Shown: one piece after another, positions 11,531 to 21,699 of the stretch
Position numbering within the stretch: position 1 is the stretch's first letter
Layout of the letters: every line of letters begins with the position of its first letter
Source: Palaemon carinicauda
Lineage: Eukaryota; Arthropoda; Malacostraca; Decapoda; Palaemonidae
Length of the DNA stretch: 64,000 bases
NCBI RefSeq assembly: GCF_036898095.1
Contig: NC_090744.1
Coordinates: forward strand, 12,537,158 to 12,601,157
Reading direction: 5' to 3'
Notes under the pieces: generated by a model
Seen by the model: the letters and a program-made list of their open reading frames with translations, nothing else
Databases searched by the model: none
What the model was told of the DNA's origin: nothing
Made by a program: the position numbers and the translations under genes

Positions 11531-11845
11531 TCAGTCCAAGTCCCTACCTGCGTCAGGATCATCCAGAGCCATGGGCTCCACATCAAGGTCGAGGGTAGCG
11601 ACGTCCTCAGTTAGGGTGGCGCCCGTCTCCCCTTGGTCCGGGGCCAGCAAAAGAGAAGCAATGGTCTCGATGATCGGGTCCGCTAGCGCTTTGGGGACCG
11701 CAGCTGATGTTTTAGCATTGGGGTAGAGGAGGGAACACCATTCCTCAGAAAGGACATATGGCTGTCTGGCCTTCACGTTGCAGGCGAACCCGCCAACCCA
11801 GATCTTGAGGGTAGCTCGGGCTGTTTCCATTACAAGCTGGGTGCT
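11531..11845 (-). CDS. DIRS-B gag-like ORF, exon 2
   Basis: Follows a good 3' splice acceptor (TCTCTTTCAG, then AGCACCC) and reads STQLVMETARATLKIWVGGF ... to a stop at 11531. It aligns with DIRS-A ORF1 in the segment AREKLRKWVRGF ... LRSLLFPKA (here W-C-S-L-L-Y-P-N-A). Joined to exon 1 it stays in phase 0. The product ends early compared with the 649-residue DIRS-A protein and has an acidic C-terminus. Probably a truncated structural protein or a relic. Confidence 0.6.
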   Translation of the reverse strand, partial: STQLVMETARATLKIWVGGFACNVKARQPYVLSEEWCSLLYPNAKTSAAVPKALADPIIETIASLLLAPDQGETGATLTEDVATLDLDVEPMALDDPDAGRDLD

Positions 11846-12032
11846 CTGAAAGAGAACAGACTATTAGTGAGCGATAAAAGTACCAAAGAAAAACTAAGAA
11901 GCCCAAGGGCTTCGTAGGCACATATAAGGCATGCAGGAAGTCCATAGGACTGTGGCCTTATAGTACAATATAATAAAAGAGGACATTAAAATGTGACTCC
12001 CCATAATTAAGTAATAAAGTAACTGCACTCAC

Positions 12033-12201
12033 CGATTCAGATGTTAGAGTGGAAACCAATTTGTAGCAGACAGGACAGTTGTCCAGATGCCAAACAGCTA
12101 GGTCATCCACTTGAAGAGAGCAGCGAGCGTGCGAACGACACATTATGTCCGCAGGGTTGGTGGAGAACAGCGACACATGCCGTCATCGCACAGCGGACAG
12201 T
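12033..12201 (-). CDS. DIRS-B gag-like ORF, exon 1 (N-terminal Cys-rich)
   Basis: The exon lies between an acceptor (ATCTTACAG) and a strong donor (AATCG, then GTGAGTGCAG). The frame reads CRSHARCSLQVDDLAVWHLD then NCPVCYKLV, matching CRTHAPCSDKRGDWKFW and DCTVCQAYLV of DIRS-A ORF1. The Cys/His spacing suggests a zinc-binding fold. A stop at 12183-12185 and a frame change in the first 25 bases break the far N-terminus. The 187-bp intron (11846-12032) has no counterpart in DIRS-A. Confidence 0.6.
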
Positions 12202-12315
12202 CTGTAAGATAAAAGATACATGAGTATCTTAAAGGAAAGCAATTAGGGGCCGAAGGTCCCAGTGCTTAAATATTATAAAAGTTACTATCCTGATATAAAA
12301 GTTGAATATATATAG

Positions 12316-12428
<113 letters not shown>

Positions 12429-13550
12429 CCCATGATACAGTAAAACTATCCATATAAGTGCCTAACATATGAAGGAAGGCAAATAGGGGACCCTGGGGGG
12501 TCCGAGGTTATAAGTCATATATCAAATAAATGATAAAAATTATTCATGTATAATGCCTTAATAATTGAATGAAGGCAAATTAGGGGACCCCCCAGGGGAC
12601 CCCGGTGTTTAAAAAATCAAATAACAGCTTTACTTGATTATAAAATGATTAAATCAACTTAAATTAATGAATAAAATTAAGTCAAACCTATTCGTGATCG
12701 AGAACTAGGATCCTATATAATAGAAAAGGAGACTAAAATATAAAGGGAATCCAAGTAATAATGAATAACGTTGGCTCCGGGGCACAACTAAAAAACTCGA
12801 CCGAATGGTAATGAATAAAAGCTACTCCCGGGGATCCCGTAATGATATTATTTTAGTTGTATTATGGCCCGAAGAGCTCTGCTCCACATGGGCTTGGACT
12901 GAGTTTTTTTTTTTTTTTTTGGTAAATCTTTGTATGTAAATATTTTTCGTCCAATAAACATTTCACTGGGCGACACGGGTCGGAGCCCAGAAACACAATA
13001 CTATTAACATCTGCAAAACAGGGGTAATACTCAGTATAAAATTTCTATGAAGACAAGTTACAAGATCATTCTTTAAGGTAAAACTAAGTGTACGAAAGTG
13101 TCTGTGTGTGAATGGGTACTTGTGTAAAATAAAGGTGACAATGGATTAATTGATGGTTTAGAGTTCAAGAAATATGGTGAAATAAAAGGGTATTTTGTCT
13201 AACTTCACCATGAATTTCTGGGTACAGTAGGAACTGTTTGTTGGTATATGAGGGTAAGAAGAGATTTAGAAAATATGAAGTGGGATGAAAATGAAAACTA
13301 CAAAATATAAAAGCTACATTGAATAGAAAAAAATGCATTTGCTAACCAGAAGAGAAGACTAGCTGTAGGCACGATAGACGAGTTAGGCAATCAAGAGTAA
13401 AGAGAAGAAACACATGGCTATTACAAAACAGGAAATTATTTAAAAATATTTAAGAAACTAAAAAAATCTTTAGAAATTGCCAAGGAATACAGCTTGGTGT
13501 AGAGATTTACGAACTACTGGAACTGAATAAATAATGGAGACTATGTCCTG

Positions 13551-14241
13551 GGCATGAATGTAAAGAGAGTTCTATATGAGAAAGTGATTGTACCAACTGT
13601 GATGTATGGATCGGAGTTGTGGGGAATGAAAGTGATGGAGAGACAGAAATTGAATGTGTTTGAGATGAAGTGTCTAAGGAGTATGGCTGGTGTATCTCGA
13701 GTAGATAGGGTGAGAACGGGTGTAAGAAATGAGTTAGCAGCTAGAGTGGATATGAATGTGTTGAGGTGGTTTGCCCATGTTGAGAGAATGGAAAATGGCT
13801 GTCTGCTAAAGAAGGTGATGAATGCAAGAGTTGATGGGAGAAGTACGAGAGGAAGGCCAAGGTTTGGGTGGATGGATGGAGTAAAGGAAGCTCTGGGTGA
13901 TAGGAGGATAGATGTGAGCGAGGCAAGAGAGCGTGCTAGAAATAGGAATGAATGGCAAGCGATTGTGACACAGTTCCGGTAGGCCCTGCTGCTGCCTCCG
14001 ATGCCTTAGATGACCGCGGAGGTAGCAGCAGTAGGGGATTCAGCATTATGAAGCTTCATCTGTGGTGGATAATGTGGGAGGGTGGGCTGACACACCCTAG
14101 CAGTACCAGCTGAACTCGGTTGAGTCCCTTGTTAGGCTGGGAGGAACGTAGAGAGTAGAGGTCCCCTTTTTGTTTTTGTTTCTTTGTTGATGTCGGCTAC
14201 CCCCCAAAATTGGGGGAAGTGCCTTGGTATATGTATGTATG
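13551..14241 (+). mobile_element. RTE-like retrotransposon, 5'-truncated, 9-bp TSD
   Basis: Flanked by TATGTCCTG at 13542-13550 and 14242-14250. It contains the C-terminal part of the RT ORF (13554-13982), a ~250-bp 3' UTR with the CCCCCCAAAATTGGGGG foldback, and a (TATG)n tail. The corresponding site in copy B (near 22950) is empty, so it inserted after the duplication or was lost from B. Confidence 0.92.
13554..13982 (+). CDS. RTE-like RT, C-terminal fragment
   Basis: 142 residues reading VMYGSELWGMKVMERQKL at the start, then the LRSMAGVSRVDRVR block, VLRWFAHVERM, RSTRGRPRFGWMDGVKEAL and RNRNEWQAIVTQFR at the end. These are the conserved C-terminal blocks following the RT domain in this non-LTR group, including the YGSE(L/T)W and RWFGHVER-like motifs. 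The polymerase domain itself is missing because the copy is 5'-truncated. Compared with the other copies a short NEV(V/A)RVR segment is deleted near the VDRVR block. Not a functional enzyme alone. Confidence 0.85.
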   Translation: MNVKRVLYEKVIVPTVMYGSELWGMKVMERQKLNVFEMKCLRSMAGVSRVDRVRTGVRNELAARVDMNVLRWFAHVERMENGCLLKKVMNARVDGRSTRGRPRFGWMDGVKEALGDRRIDVSEARERARNRNEWQAIVTQFR

Positions 14242-15190
14242 TATGTCCTGTATCTATGCTGTTTCACAATTTATTCTGGGTCAATACATACAAGTATTCT
14301 ATTAGTTGAATGAGGAGTGGAGAATAGAAGTTGTTGCATGGTTTGAAAAGGTTAGTATGACCGATAATATTTATAGAAGTGACTGTTGAGAAGGATGATG
14401 CGGTCTCGAGTAAAGTGGCCTTAAAGTGGCCTCTAGAGCAAATATGTCTTCATGCTGACGTGGTAAGTGCAATATATATTTGGAAAGTTTCCAATGCTAT
14501 ATTACCGTAAGAGATTTACCAATGTGTGTAGGCTAAGTGAGTGAGAGTGGAGACAAATGTACAGTATAGCTAAATCTAAAAGCGAAAAGCATGTCAAATT
14601 TATTTAAAAGTTGAGGAATAAATTATTTATTTTAAGTTCATTAGATTAAATATTGTATACATTAAATAGATTTATTAACTTAAAAATGTAGATAACTTTT
14701 TTTAACAAGACAGTACTTTTACTATGAAAAGTGAAGGTTAATATGTTTTAAGAAAATAGTACTGTAAGAATGTCAATTTCAAAATTATTATTGATGGTAA
14801 AAGTGTATGAATGGAACTATATAAGTGGGTAACCATGTAAATAGAAAAAAATAAATAAATGTATGATTACTTCTGATCCCTATAAATTCCAATCCTGCTA
14901 TTTTCCATGTTGTAGCTTGGCAAGAAATAATAATTATAAATATAATAATATATCAGGCCTATCGTGGGCATTACTCATTGGGCTCTGATTCAACTGGGTC
15001 CATAAAGGATAGTGCGTGAGCGAGCTTAGACTTTACGGTTTGGCAGTGTGGCATGGAAGATGAATTGAAGACTGAGATATGAACTATGGAGGAGAGAAAA
15101 TAAGGATGAAAAATTTGGGAAGGAAAATAAGCACTGAGGAGGTTAGTGAAAGGGATAAAAAACAGAAGGGGTTCCCTGAAAACCTCTAAG

Positions 15191-15395
15191 GAAATAATGA
15201 AAGATAGGATAGCATACATTAAGAAAATGTTTAGAATTGAAGGTGCATAAAAAGACAGAAATAATGGAAGAAAGGATAGCACACATTATTAAGAAAATGT
15301 TTAGAATTCAAGGTGCAGAAAGAGATGGAAAAAATGAAAGCAAGGATTGCATACATTAAGAAAATGTGATGAATTGAAGGTGCACAAAAACAACA
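15191..15395. repeat. ~68-bp tandem repeats, 3 units (copy A)
   Basis: Units begin at 15191, 15258 and 15328, each with GAAATAATG-like text, then GGATAGCA(T/C)ACATTAAG and AGAATT(G/C)AAGGTGCA. The array is cut by the AAT-tailed element fragment at 15411. In copy B at least five units remain. Confidence 0.8.
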
Positions 15396-15410
15396 TGAAG
15401 AGAAATAAGA

Positions 15411-15627
15411 ATAGTGTGCCCGAGTGTATCCTCAAGCAAGAGAACTCTAACCCAAGAGACAGTGGAAGACCATGGTACAGAGGCTATGGCACTATCTAAG
15501 ACTAGAGAACAAAGGTTTGATTTTGGAGTGTCCTTCTCCTAGAAGAGCTGCTTACCATAGCAAAAGTCTCTCTTCTACCCTTACCAAGAGGAAAGTAGCC
15601 ACTAAACAATTACAGTGCAGTAGTTAA
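15411..15627 (-). mobile_element. long-UTR AAT-tailed non-LTR fragment, left part
   Basis: Reverse-oriented match to the 3' UTR family best seen at 58926-59608 (blocks GTGTATCCTCAAGCAAGAG, CCATGGTACAGAGG, GAGCTGCTTACCATAG). It continues at 18968-19200 after the inserted RTE element, giving a TAGTTAA duplication. Confidence 0.85.
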
Positions 15628-15962
15628 ATAGGGAGGCAGATATAATTGCTGTTGTAGGTGTTGATGTACCGGTGATGGGAGATGCGAATGAGAAAGAGAT
15701 TACAAGATCATTAAGTGAGGAGAGCACTAGATGAAACGAGAGTAGGAAAGCATCTGGTATGGATGGTGTGAGCTGAGATGTTGAAGGAAAGGGTGTAACT
15801 GTACTTGAATGGTTGGTGAGATTGTTTAATCTGTGTTTTGTGTTGTCAATGGTACCAGTAGATTGGGTTTGTGGGTATATTGTACCACTATATAAGGGTA
15901 AGGGAGATGTGCATGAGTGTTGTAATTCAAGGGGTATTAGTTTGTTGAGTGTGGTGTGAAAA

Positions 15963-16709
15963 GTGTATGGTAGAGTACTGATTGATACGATTAAGGATAA
16001 AACAGAGAATGCATTCTTAGAAGTACAGGGTGGTTTTAGAAGAGGTAGGGATTGTATGAATCAGATTTTTACAGTTAGCCAGATGTGCGAGAAATATTTA
16101 GCAAAAGGTAACGAGGTGTATGTTGCGTTTATGGATCTGGAGAAAGCGCATGATAGCGTTGATAGGGAAGCAGTGTGGAATGTGATGTTATATGGAGTTG
16201 GCGGAAGGTTGTTGAAAGCAGTGAAAAGTTTCTACAAAGGTAGTAAAGCATGTGTTAGCATGGGAAATGAAGTGTGCGATTGGTTTCCGGTGAGAGTGGG
16301 GCTGAGACAGGGATGTGTGATATCGCCGTGGTTGTTTAACCTGTATGTTGGAGTGGTGAGAGAGGTGAATGCTCGAGTGCTTGGACGAGTATTGAAACTG
16401 GTAGACGAGAATGACCATGAATGGGAGGTAAATCAGTTGTTGTTTGCGGATGATATTGAACTGGTTGCAGATGCGGAAGAGAAGCTTGGCCGATTAGTGA
16501 CAGAATTTGGAAGGGTGTTTGAGAGAAGGAAGTTGAGAGTTAATGTGGGTAAGAGTAAGGTTATGAGATGTACGAGAAGGGAAGGGGGTGCGAGGTTGAA
16601 TGTAATGTTGAATGGAGAGTTACTTGAGGAGGTGGATCAGTTTAAATACTTGGGGTCTGTTGTTGCAGCAAATGGGAGTGGAAGCAGATGTATGTCAGGG
16701 AGTGAATGA
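15963..16709 (+). pseudogene. RTE-like reverse transcriptase
   Basis: Polymerizes cDNA by target-primed reverse transcription in living members of this class. The 248-residue open stretch contains GGFRRGRDCMNQIF, the first catalytic block VAFMDLEKAHDSVDR (usual ...KAFD..., here A-H-D), GLRQGCVISPWLFNLY, and the catalytic box LLFADDIELVA. It ends in VDQFKYLGSV, then hits a stop at 16707-16709. Homologous sequence upstream from about 15660 reads VVGVDVPVMGDANEKEITRS with frame changes. After 16709 the frame shifts, resumes at VMYGSELWGMKV near 16808, and is cut by the hAT element at 16888. Dead copy. Confidence 0.85.
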
Positions 16710-16888
16710 AGGATGCAAAGTGTTGGGGGCAGTTAAGGGAGTAGTAAAAAATAGAGGGTTGGGCATGAATGTAAAGAGTTCTGTATGAGAAAGTGATTTT
16801 CCCAATTGTGATGTATGGATCGGAGTTGTGGGGAATGAAAGTGACGGAGAGACAGAAATTGAATGTGTTTGAGATGAAATGTCTAAGG

Positions 16889-18419
16889 CAGTGGTTTTTA
16901 ACCCCAGTGTCGCGACCCAAATTTGGGTCGCCAAGCCATTTAAATGGGTCACCAAGGATTTGTGGATTTCCTATTTTCCCAATATTCCTATTCAAAATAT
17001 TATCAAAGTATTAATCCTGAATGTAGAAGTCTTAAGTCATTATTATCTAATGTTAAGCAAAACATTGAGACAGACGATTTGATTGAGGTGAAAAAACTAG
17101 CAACATCTCCTCTTGCCTTTTAAATCTAACCGTTGGTGTGAGGGAAGGAGGAGGGGGAGGTGGAGGAAGTCAGGAGCTGATGTGTCAGTGTCCAGAGTTG
17201 GCAACTGAGCGCTTTTGGCGCTAGATTTAGTGCCTTCAATGCAAAATCGTGATCAGACATTGGTTGGGCTTTCTGAGAAGCTATTAGCATTCAAAGGAAT
17301 CTGAGAAGCTATTAGCATTCAAAGGAAAACTGAAGTTGTGGATGAATAAAATAAAATCTGGAAAGACTGCATCATTTCCATCTTTTAACCTACTTCTGGA
17401 GGATGAAAGATTTTCTCTATCTAAGTCCAAGGCATTATTGAGGGACATATATCCAAGCTAATTAGAGAGTTTGATCATTACATTCCAGAAAATATGCTCG
17501 ACTACAGTTTGGTAAGAAACACCTTCAACATTGAAGCTGAAGACTTGCCTGATGAAATCGCAAACATCAGCAAACTACAGGAGGAGCTTATCGAGATCCA
17601 GAATGACGCAACACTTCATTACGATTTCAAAAGGCAAAAGGAATCACAGAGCTCATTTTGGATCAAAGTTCACAAAGAAAAGGCCAATCTTGGAGGTGAA
17701 GCCCTGAAGACGCTAATTCCCTTTGCTACAACTTTCCTGTGTGAGGCAGGATTTTCAGCCCTCACAGTCATAAAGACAAAATACAGAAACCGTTTGCAAC
17801 CAGAGGATGACCTAAGATGCAGCCTATCATCAAAATCACCCAGATTTGAAGAGGTGATCAAAACAACACAGTTTCAAGGATCTCATTGACTTTAAACCAC
17901 TTCACTACGAACGAAGGGACGAGGAGAAGAAGGAATGGAGGGAGCGAAAGAAGGGGTGAAGGAAAGGAGACAGGAGGGTAAGGAATGGACAGATTGAAAT
18001 GAGGGACGAAGGTAGGGAAAGGGACTATTAGGAACGGAGGAATCGGAGAAACAAAGGAAGGAAGAGAAGTGGAGGGCAGAGGCACGGATGGAAGGGGTTA
18101 ATACTATATTTCATGTCAAATAGTCTTGTATGAATAATTTCCCTTTTCAACAATGGTAAATTATAGCCTAATTATACATTTTTTTTATATTAAGAAACAT
18201 TTTATCTCAGTGCTTTGTTTTATTTCTCATGGATCATTATTATATAGATGCACTACTTGCATTAATACAAATTTCTGCATGTGATTTTTGTTTCTGTCAC
18301 ACGTTTTTACAAGCACAAATATTTTATAATTTAAATAAAAGTATTTATGAAGGTAAGGGTCGCCATGGTTGATCTGGATAGGATTTTGGGTCGCAGCCAT
18401 AAAGGGTTAAGAACCGCTG
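16889..18419 (+). mobile_element. hAT (Charlie-type) element, internally deleted
   Basis: An 8-bp duplication GTCTAAGG (16881-16888 and 18420-18427) flanks an element with ends CAGTGGTTTTTAACCCC and, on the opposite strand, CAGCGGTTCTTAACCC. These match the usual hAT-Charlie termini. Subterminal GGGTCGC/GCGACCC motifs occur at both ends. At 1.5 kb it keeps only the C-terminal part of the transposase. The same insertion at the same site is in copy B (25264-26796), so it predates the duplication. Confidence 0.95.
17240..17889 (+). pseudogene. hAT transposase C-terminal fragment
   Basis: Resembles the C-terminus of ZBED5/GTF2IRD2-type hAT transposases. A first segment reads NRDQTLVGLSEKLLAFKG; a 26-27-bp tandem duplication (about 17268-17321) then breaks the frame, which copy B does not have. 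The open stretch 17494-17889 (131 residues) ends with the dimerisation region: SFWIKVHKEKANLGGEAL, then FATTFLCEAGFSALTVIKTK and YRNRLQPEDDLRCSLSS. The BED finger and the N-terminal catalytic part are missing. Not functional. Confidence 0.85.
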
Positions 18420-18967
18420 GTCTAAGGAGTATGGCTGGTGTATCTCGAGTAGATAGGGTTAGGAACGAAGTAGCGAGGGTGAGAACGGGTGTAAGAAATG
18501 AGTTAGCAGCTAGAGTGGATATGAATGTGTTGAGGTGGTTTGCCCATGTTGAGAGAATGGAAAATGGCTGTCTGCTAAAGAAGGTGATAAATGCAAGAGT
18601 TGATGGGAGAAGTACAAGAGGAAGGCCAAGGTTTGGGTGGATGGATGGAGTGAAGGAAACTCTGGGTGATATGAGGATGGATGTGAGAGGGGCAAAAGAG
18701 CATGCTAGAAATAGGAATGAATGGCGAGCGATTGTGACGCAGTTCCAGTAGGCCCTGCTGCTTCCTCTGGTGCCTTGGATGACCGCGGAGGTAGCAGCAG
18801 GAGGGAAACGGGGGAGGGTGGGCTGTGGCACCCCTAGCAGTACCAGCCGAACTCGGTTGAGTCCCTTGTCAGGCTGGAAGGAACGTTGAGAGGAGAGGTC
18901 CCCTTTTCTGTTTCATTTGTTTGATGTCGGCTACCCCCCAAAATTGGGGGAAGTGCCTTGGTATATG
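18420..18967 (+). pseudogene. RTE-like RT C-terminus and 3' UTR after hAT
   Basis: Resumes at the base after the hAT target duplication with SMAGVSRVDRVRNEVARVRT and continues to RNRNEWRAIVTQFQ and a stop at 18751. The 3' UTR follows, ending in GGTATATG. This confirms that the hAT split one RTE copy. Confidence 0.88.
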
Positions 18968-19200
18968 TAGTTAACCCCTTCAGTGAAGAAGAATTGTTTG
19001 GTAATCTCATTGTTGTCAGGTGTATGAGGACAGAGGGGAACCTGTAAAGAATGGGCCAGACTATTCAGTGTATGTCTAGGCAAAGGGAAAGTGAACCGTA
19101 ACCAGAGAGAAGGATCTAATATAGCATTGTCTGGCTAGTTAAAGAACCACATAACACTCTAGCGGTAGTATCTCAACGGGTAGCTGGTGCACTGGCCAAC
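18968..19200 (-). mobile_element. long-UTR AAT-tailed non-LTR fragment, right part
   Basis: Continuation of 15411-15627 after the RTE insertion. Reverse-oriented blocks include CCCCTTCAGTGAAGAAGAA, GTGTATGAGGACAG, GAACCGTAACCAGAGAGAAG and GTATCTCAACGGGTAGCTGG. These match 58926-59160 in reverse. Confidence 0.85.
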
Positions 19201-19366
19201 CTACTACCTACATTGCAAGGTCTTTAGGAGATTTATTTTCAATACTTCTCAGAAGTACCTAAAACAACAAATTAATTCATCATCATCATCTCGACAATGC
19301 CTATTGAAGCAAAGGTCCTCATTAATTAAACAAACTAATAATGTTACCACATATCTTGCAAAATTT

Positions 19367-19368
<2 letters not shown>

Positions 19369-19439
<71 letters not shown>

Positions 19440-19440
19440 G
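19369..19440. repeat. (GA)n microsatellite, copy A
   Basis: About 70 bases of GA repeat. The equivalent tract in copy B is at 27777-27865 and is longer. The ORF across it (RERERE...) is an artefact. Confidence 0.97.
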
Positions 19441-19859
19441 AGAGAATTCTTAGCTATAAAAATCTAAATATTATACTCACTATGCAGTTATTGAGACTAC
19501 CAGCCCTTTCAGATCCCAAGGTATTTTTTTTCATCTCTCAGTTCGAACCTTTTCCAGCAGTGCCAATCTTCATGATCTGTAAATCAGAAAAATTGTCAAT
19601 ATTTCTCTTGAAAAACACAAGAATATTAAAACATGATCTTGTTATGATAACTGATCTAAGTACACAACTTTTTCATGTTGTCTGTACATTACAATGAAGA
19701 CATGGAACAGCAAAGTATACTATTTAAATGCATGTTTCATAGAGTACAAACCAATCTCTGCCCATTTCTTTTTACAAACCAATATCAACCAATATCTGCC
19801 AAACTTTTGTAAACCCGTTGGACCAGAAAACATTTTAAAGGAGAACCTTAACTTTGACA

Positions 19860-20105
19860 ATCATTGACGACCCTAGAGAAGGAGGGCACTCCAAAATCAA
19901 ACCTTTGTTCTCTAGTCTCAGGTAGTGCCATAACCTCTGTACCATGGTCATCCTCCACTATCTTAGGTTGGAGTTCTCTTGCTTGAGGATACACTCAGGC
20001 AGACTATTCAATGTTTCCTATTTCCTTTCATCCCTGGACTATTTGCCCTTTTGGGCTTATAGCCTCCAGCTTTCCAAACTAGGGTTCTATCTTAGCTAGA
20101 AATAA
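19860..20105 (+). mobile_element. AAT-tailed non-LTR retrotransposon 3' fragment (copy A)
   Basis: Plus-oriented blocks GAGAAGGAGGGCACTCCAAAATC, GTACCATGGTCATCC, GTTCTCTTGCTTGAGG, then TTTGGGCTTATAGCCTCC and AACTAGGGTTCTATCTTAGC with a degraded AATAATA tail. A middle segment is deleted relative to 59201-59608. The same fragment is at 28310-28560 in copy B. Confidence 0.85.
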
Positions 20106-20939
20106 CAATAATAAAAAACTAAACAATTATTAACTCAGGCTCAGCCAGGGGTAAAATGGCAGGACCAAGAGAAGTTGAAATTGCCCGGATACAATTTACC
20201 AGAAGATTGATACCTGAAGAAGGCAGCAGTTTCCAAAAGAATATAACCAATGAAACCATTGGGATAGAAAGCAGAATAAAAAAAGATGTGTCATGGAGTT
20301 TAACATTTCTATTCAAAGGATCATATATATGATTATTGATGCCATTTCTCTTTAGATGATGAAAATTTCAAATATTGATGGTACGGCAATTCCTTAAGAC
20401 ATACTAAACGCACATGACTCTTGAGCTTCATGTCTTGCATGCTGTCTGAGGAGCAGTCAAACCAAGGCGAGGAAGATTATAGGCCAAAATATCACTGTTT
20501 ATACTGCTCAAGTAATCACCCTTAAATACAAGTTTAGAGAAACCAGATAGATTTCTAAAGTAATCACCCACCATATTGTGGTTCACCTATTGATTTCTTA
20601 ATACATCTTGGATTTATGAATACCTGTAAATCTATATCACGGACTCCTCTTTATATACCAACTATTTTATTGTAAATGGACTTTATTGGGTTTATAAAAG
20701 CTTAAATTTATAAGGCTAATAAATAAATATGGAAAATTATATTGAAAAAATTGGGAAAAATCCATCTTGGATATCTGTATGTACTATACAGCTTTCCCAG
20801 AGGGACTTGGAACATAAGACTGAGATAGCTGAGAGATTACTGTACTGTGCTGTGGGAATAAAAGGTACCTTTACTTTACCCACTAAAATAGAGGATGAGA
20901 AAGAAGAAACGCTGTTGGACCAATATAAAATAAAACCAA

Positions 20940-21290
20940 ATGAGATACAGGAAAGGAAAATTGAACATTAATTCTAGATTAACCAACAAATTAAAATGGA
21001 TGGCAGTAATCAGAACCGAGTGTCCAAAATACTTAAGAGAATTGTTACACATTGCGCAGCCAACAAATCGTGTCGACACGAGAATAATTATAGATGGCTT
21101 TAAACTGTGGGAACCTAGATTTATGTCTACTTTAGGCTCCAGAGCCTTTAAATATGCGGCCTCGAGACTATATAATAAGCTCCACGAAACATTCGAATGA
21201 TTGAAGACATTAAGGCTTTCAAGAGGAAACTGAAGACTTTCTTATTTCATGAGTCTTTTGACAGTGACGATTCAACAGATTGTTAAGAGC
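20940..21290 (+). pseudogene. L2/CR1-like RT C-terminal fragment (copy A)
   Basis: The open stretch 20940-21200 contains CPKYLRELLHIAQPTNRVDT, FKLWEPRFMSTLGSRAFKYA and ASRLYNKLHETFE. After a one-base shift it continues as DIKAFKRKLKTFLFHESF. This matches the post-RT C-terminus of L2/CR1-type non-LTR elements, where the polypeptide ends in K-x-x-L-K-T-F-L-F. A second member is at 53243-54868. 5'-truncated and frameshifted. Confidence 0.75.
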
Positions 21291-21390
21291 AACGAGGGTA
21301 AACTGTGGTTTAGAAGAAACGTGATTGTGTCTTCTGATAATTATAAAGCCGCTAGAATAACATAACATAACTAAGCTCAAAAGATATTAA

Positions 21391-21693
21391 CCCTTTTACC
21401 CCCGGGCTATTTGGAAATTTCCAACCCTTAACCCCCAAGGGGTTATTTTTATCCCATCACATTTTGCAGTATACTTTTTTTAAATTGCTCTAACAGGCTT
21501 AATTTTTGTCAGAGAGAGGTCAGGTTGGTCTCATTCTCTTGGAAAATGCCTGAATTTTCTCACAAAATTATCAAAAATATGAAAAAAAAACAAATTTTAT
21601 AGCATTTTTTTGCAAGGACGTACCGGTACGTCCATGGGGGTAAAGGGATGGCTTTTGTGAAACGTAAAAGTACGTCCTTTGGGGGTAAAAGGG
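21391..21693 (-). mobile_element. piggyBac-like TTAA MITE, copy 4
   Basis: Flanked by TTAA at 21387-21390 and 21694-21697. Perfect palindrome at 21616-21633. It ends two bases before the ATG of the PHD ORF1, so it inserted in that element's 5' leader. Same site as copy 5 in duplicate B. Confidence 0.92.
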
Positions 21694-21699
21694 TTAAAC

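Larger units (their letters stand above)
15628..18967 (+). mobile_element. RTE-like retrotransposon interrupted by hAT
   Basis: Flanked by the 7-bp duplication TAGTTAA (15621-15627 and 18968-18974). It contains an RT with the FADD motif, the C-terminal blocks after the hAT insertion, and the 3' UTR with the inverted CCCCCC/GGGGG block ending GGTATATG. No endonuclease domain is visible upstream of the RT, so the copy is 5'-truncated. The hAT element 16889-18419 sits inside its RT gene. Confidence 0.9.

Noticed and set aside
19341..19697. 118-residue ORF with an RERERE run
   Set aside because: Translation of the (GA)n microsatellite joined to non-coding sequence.
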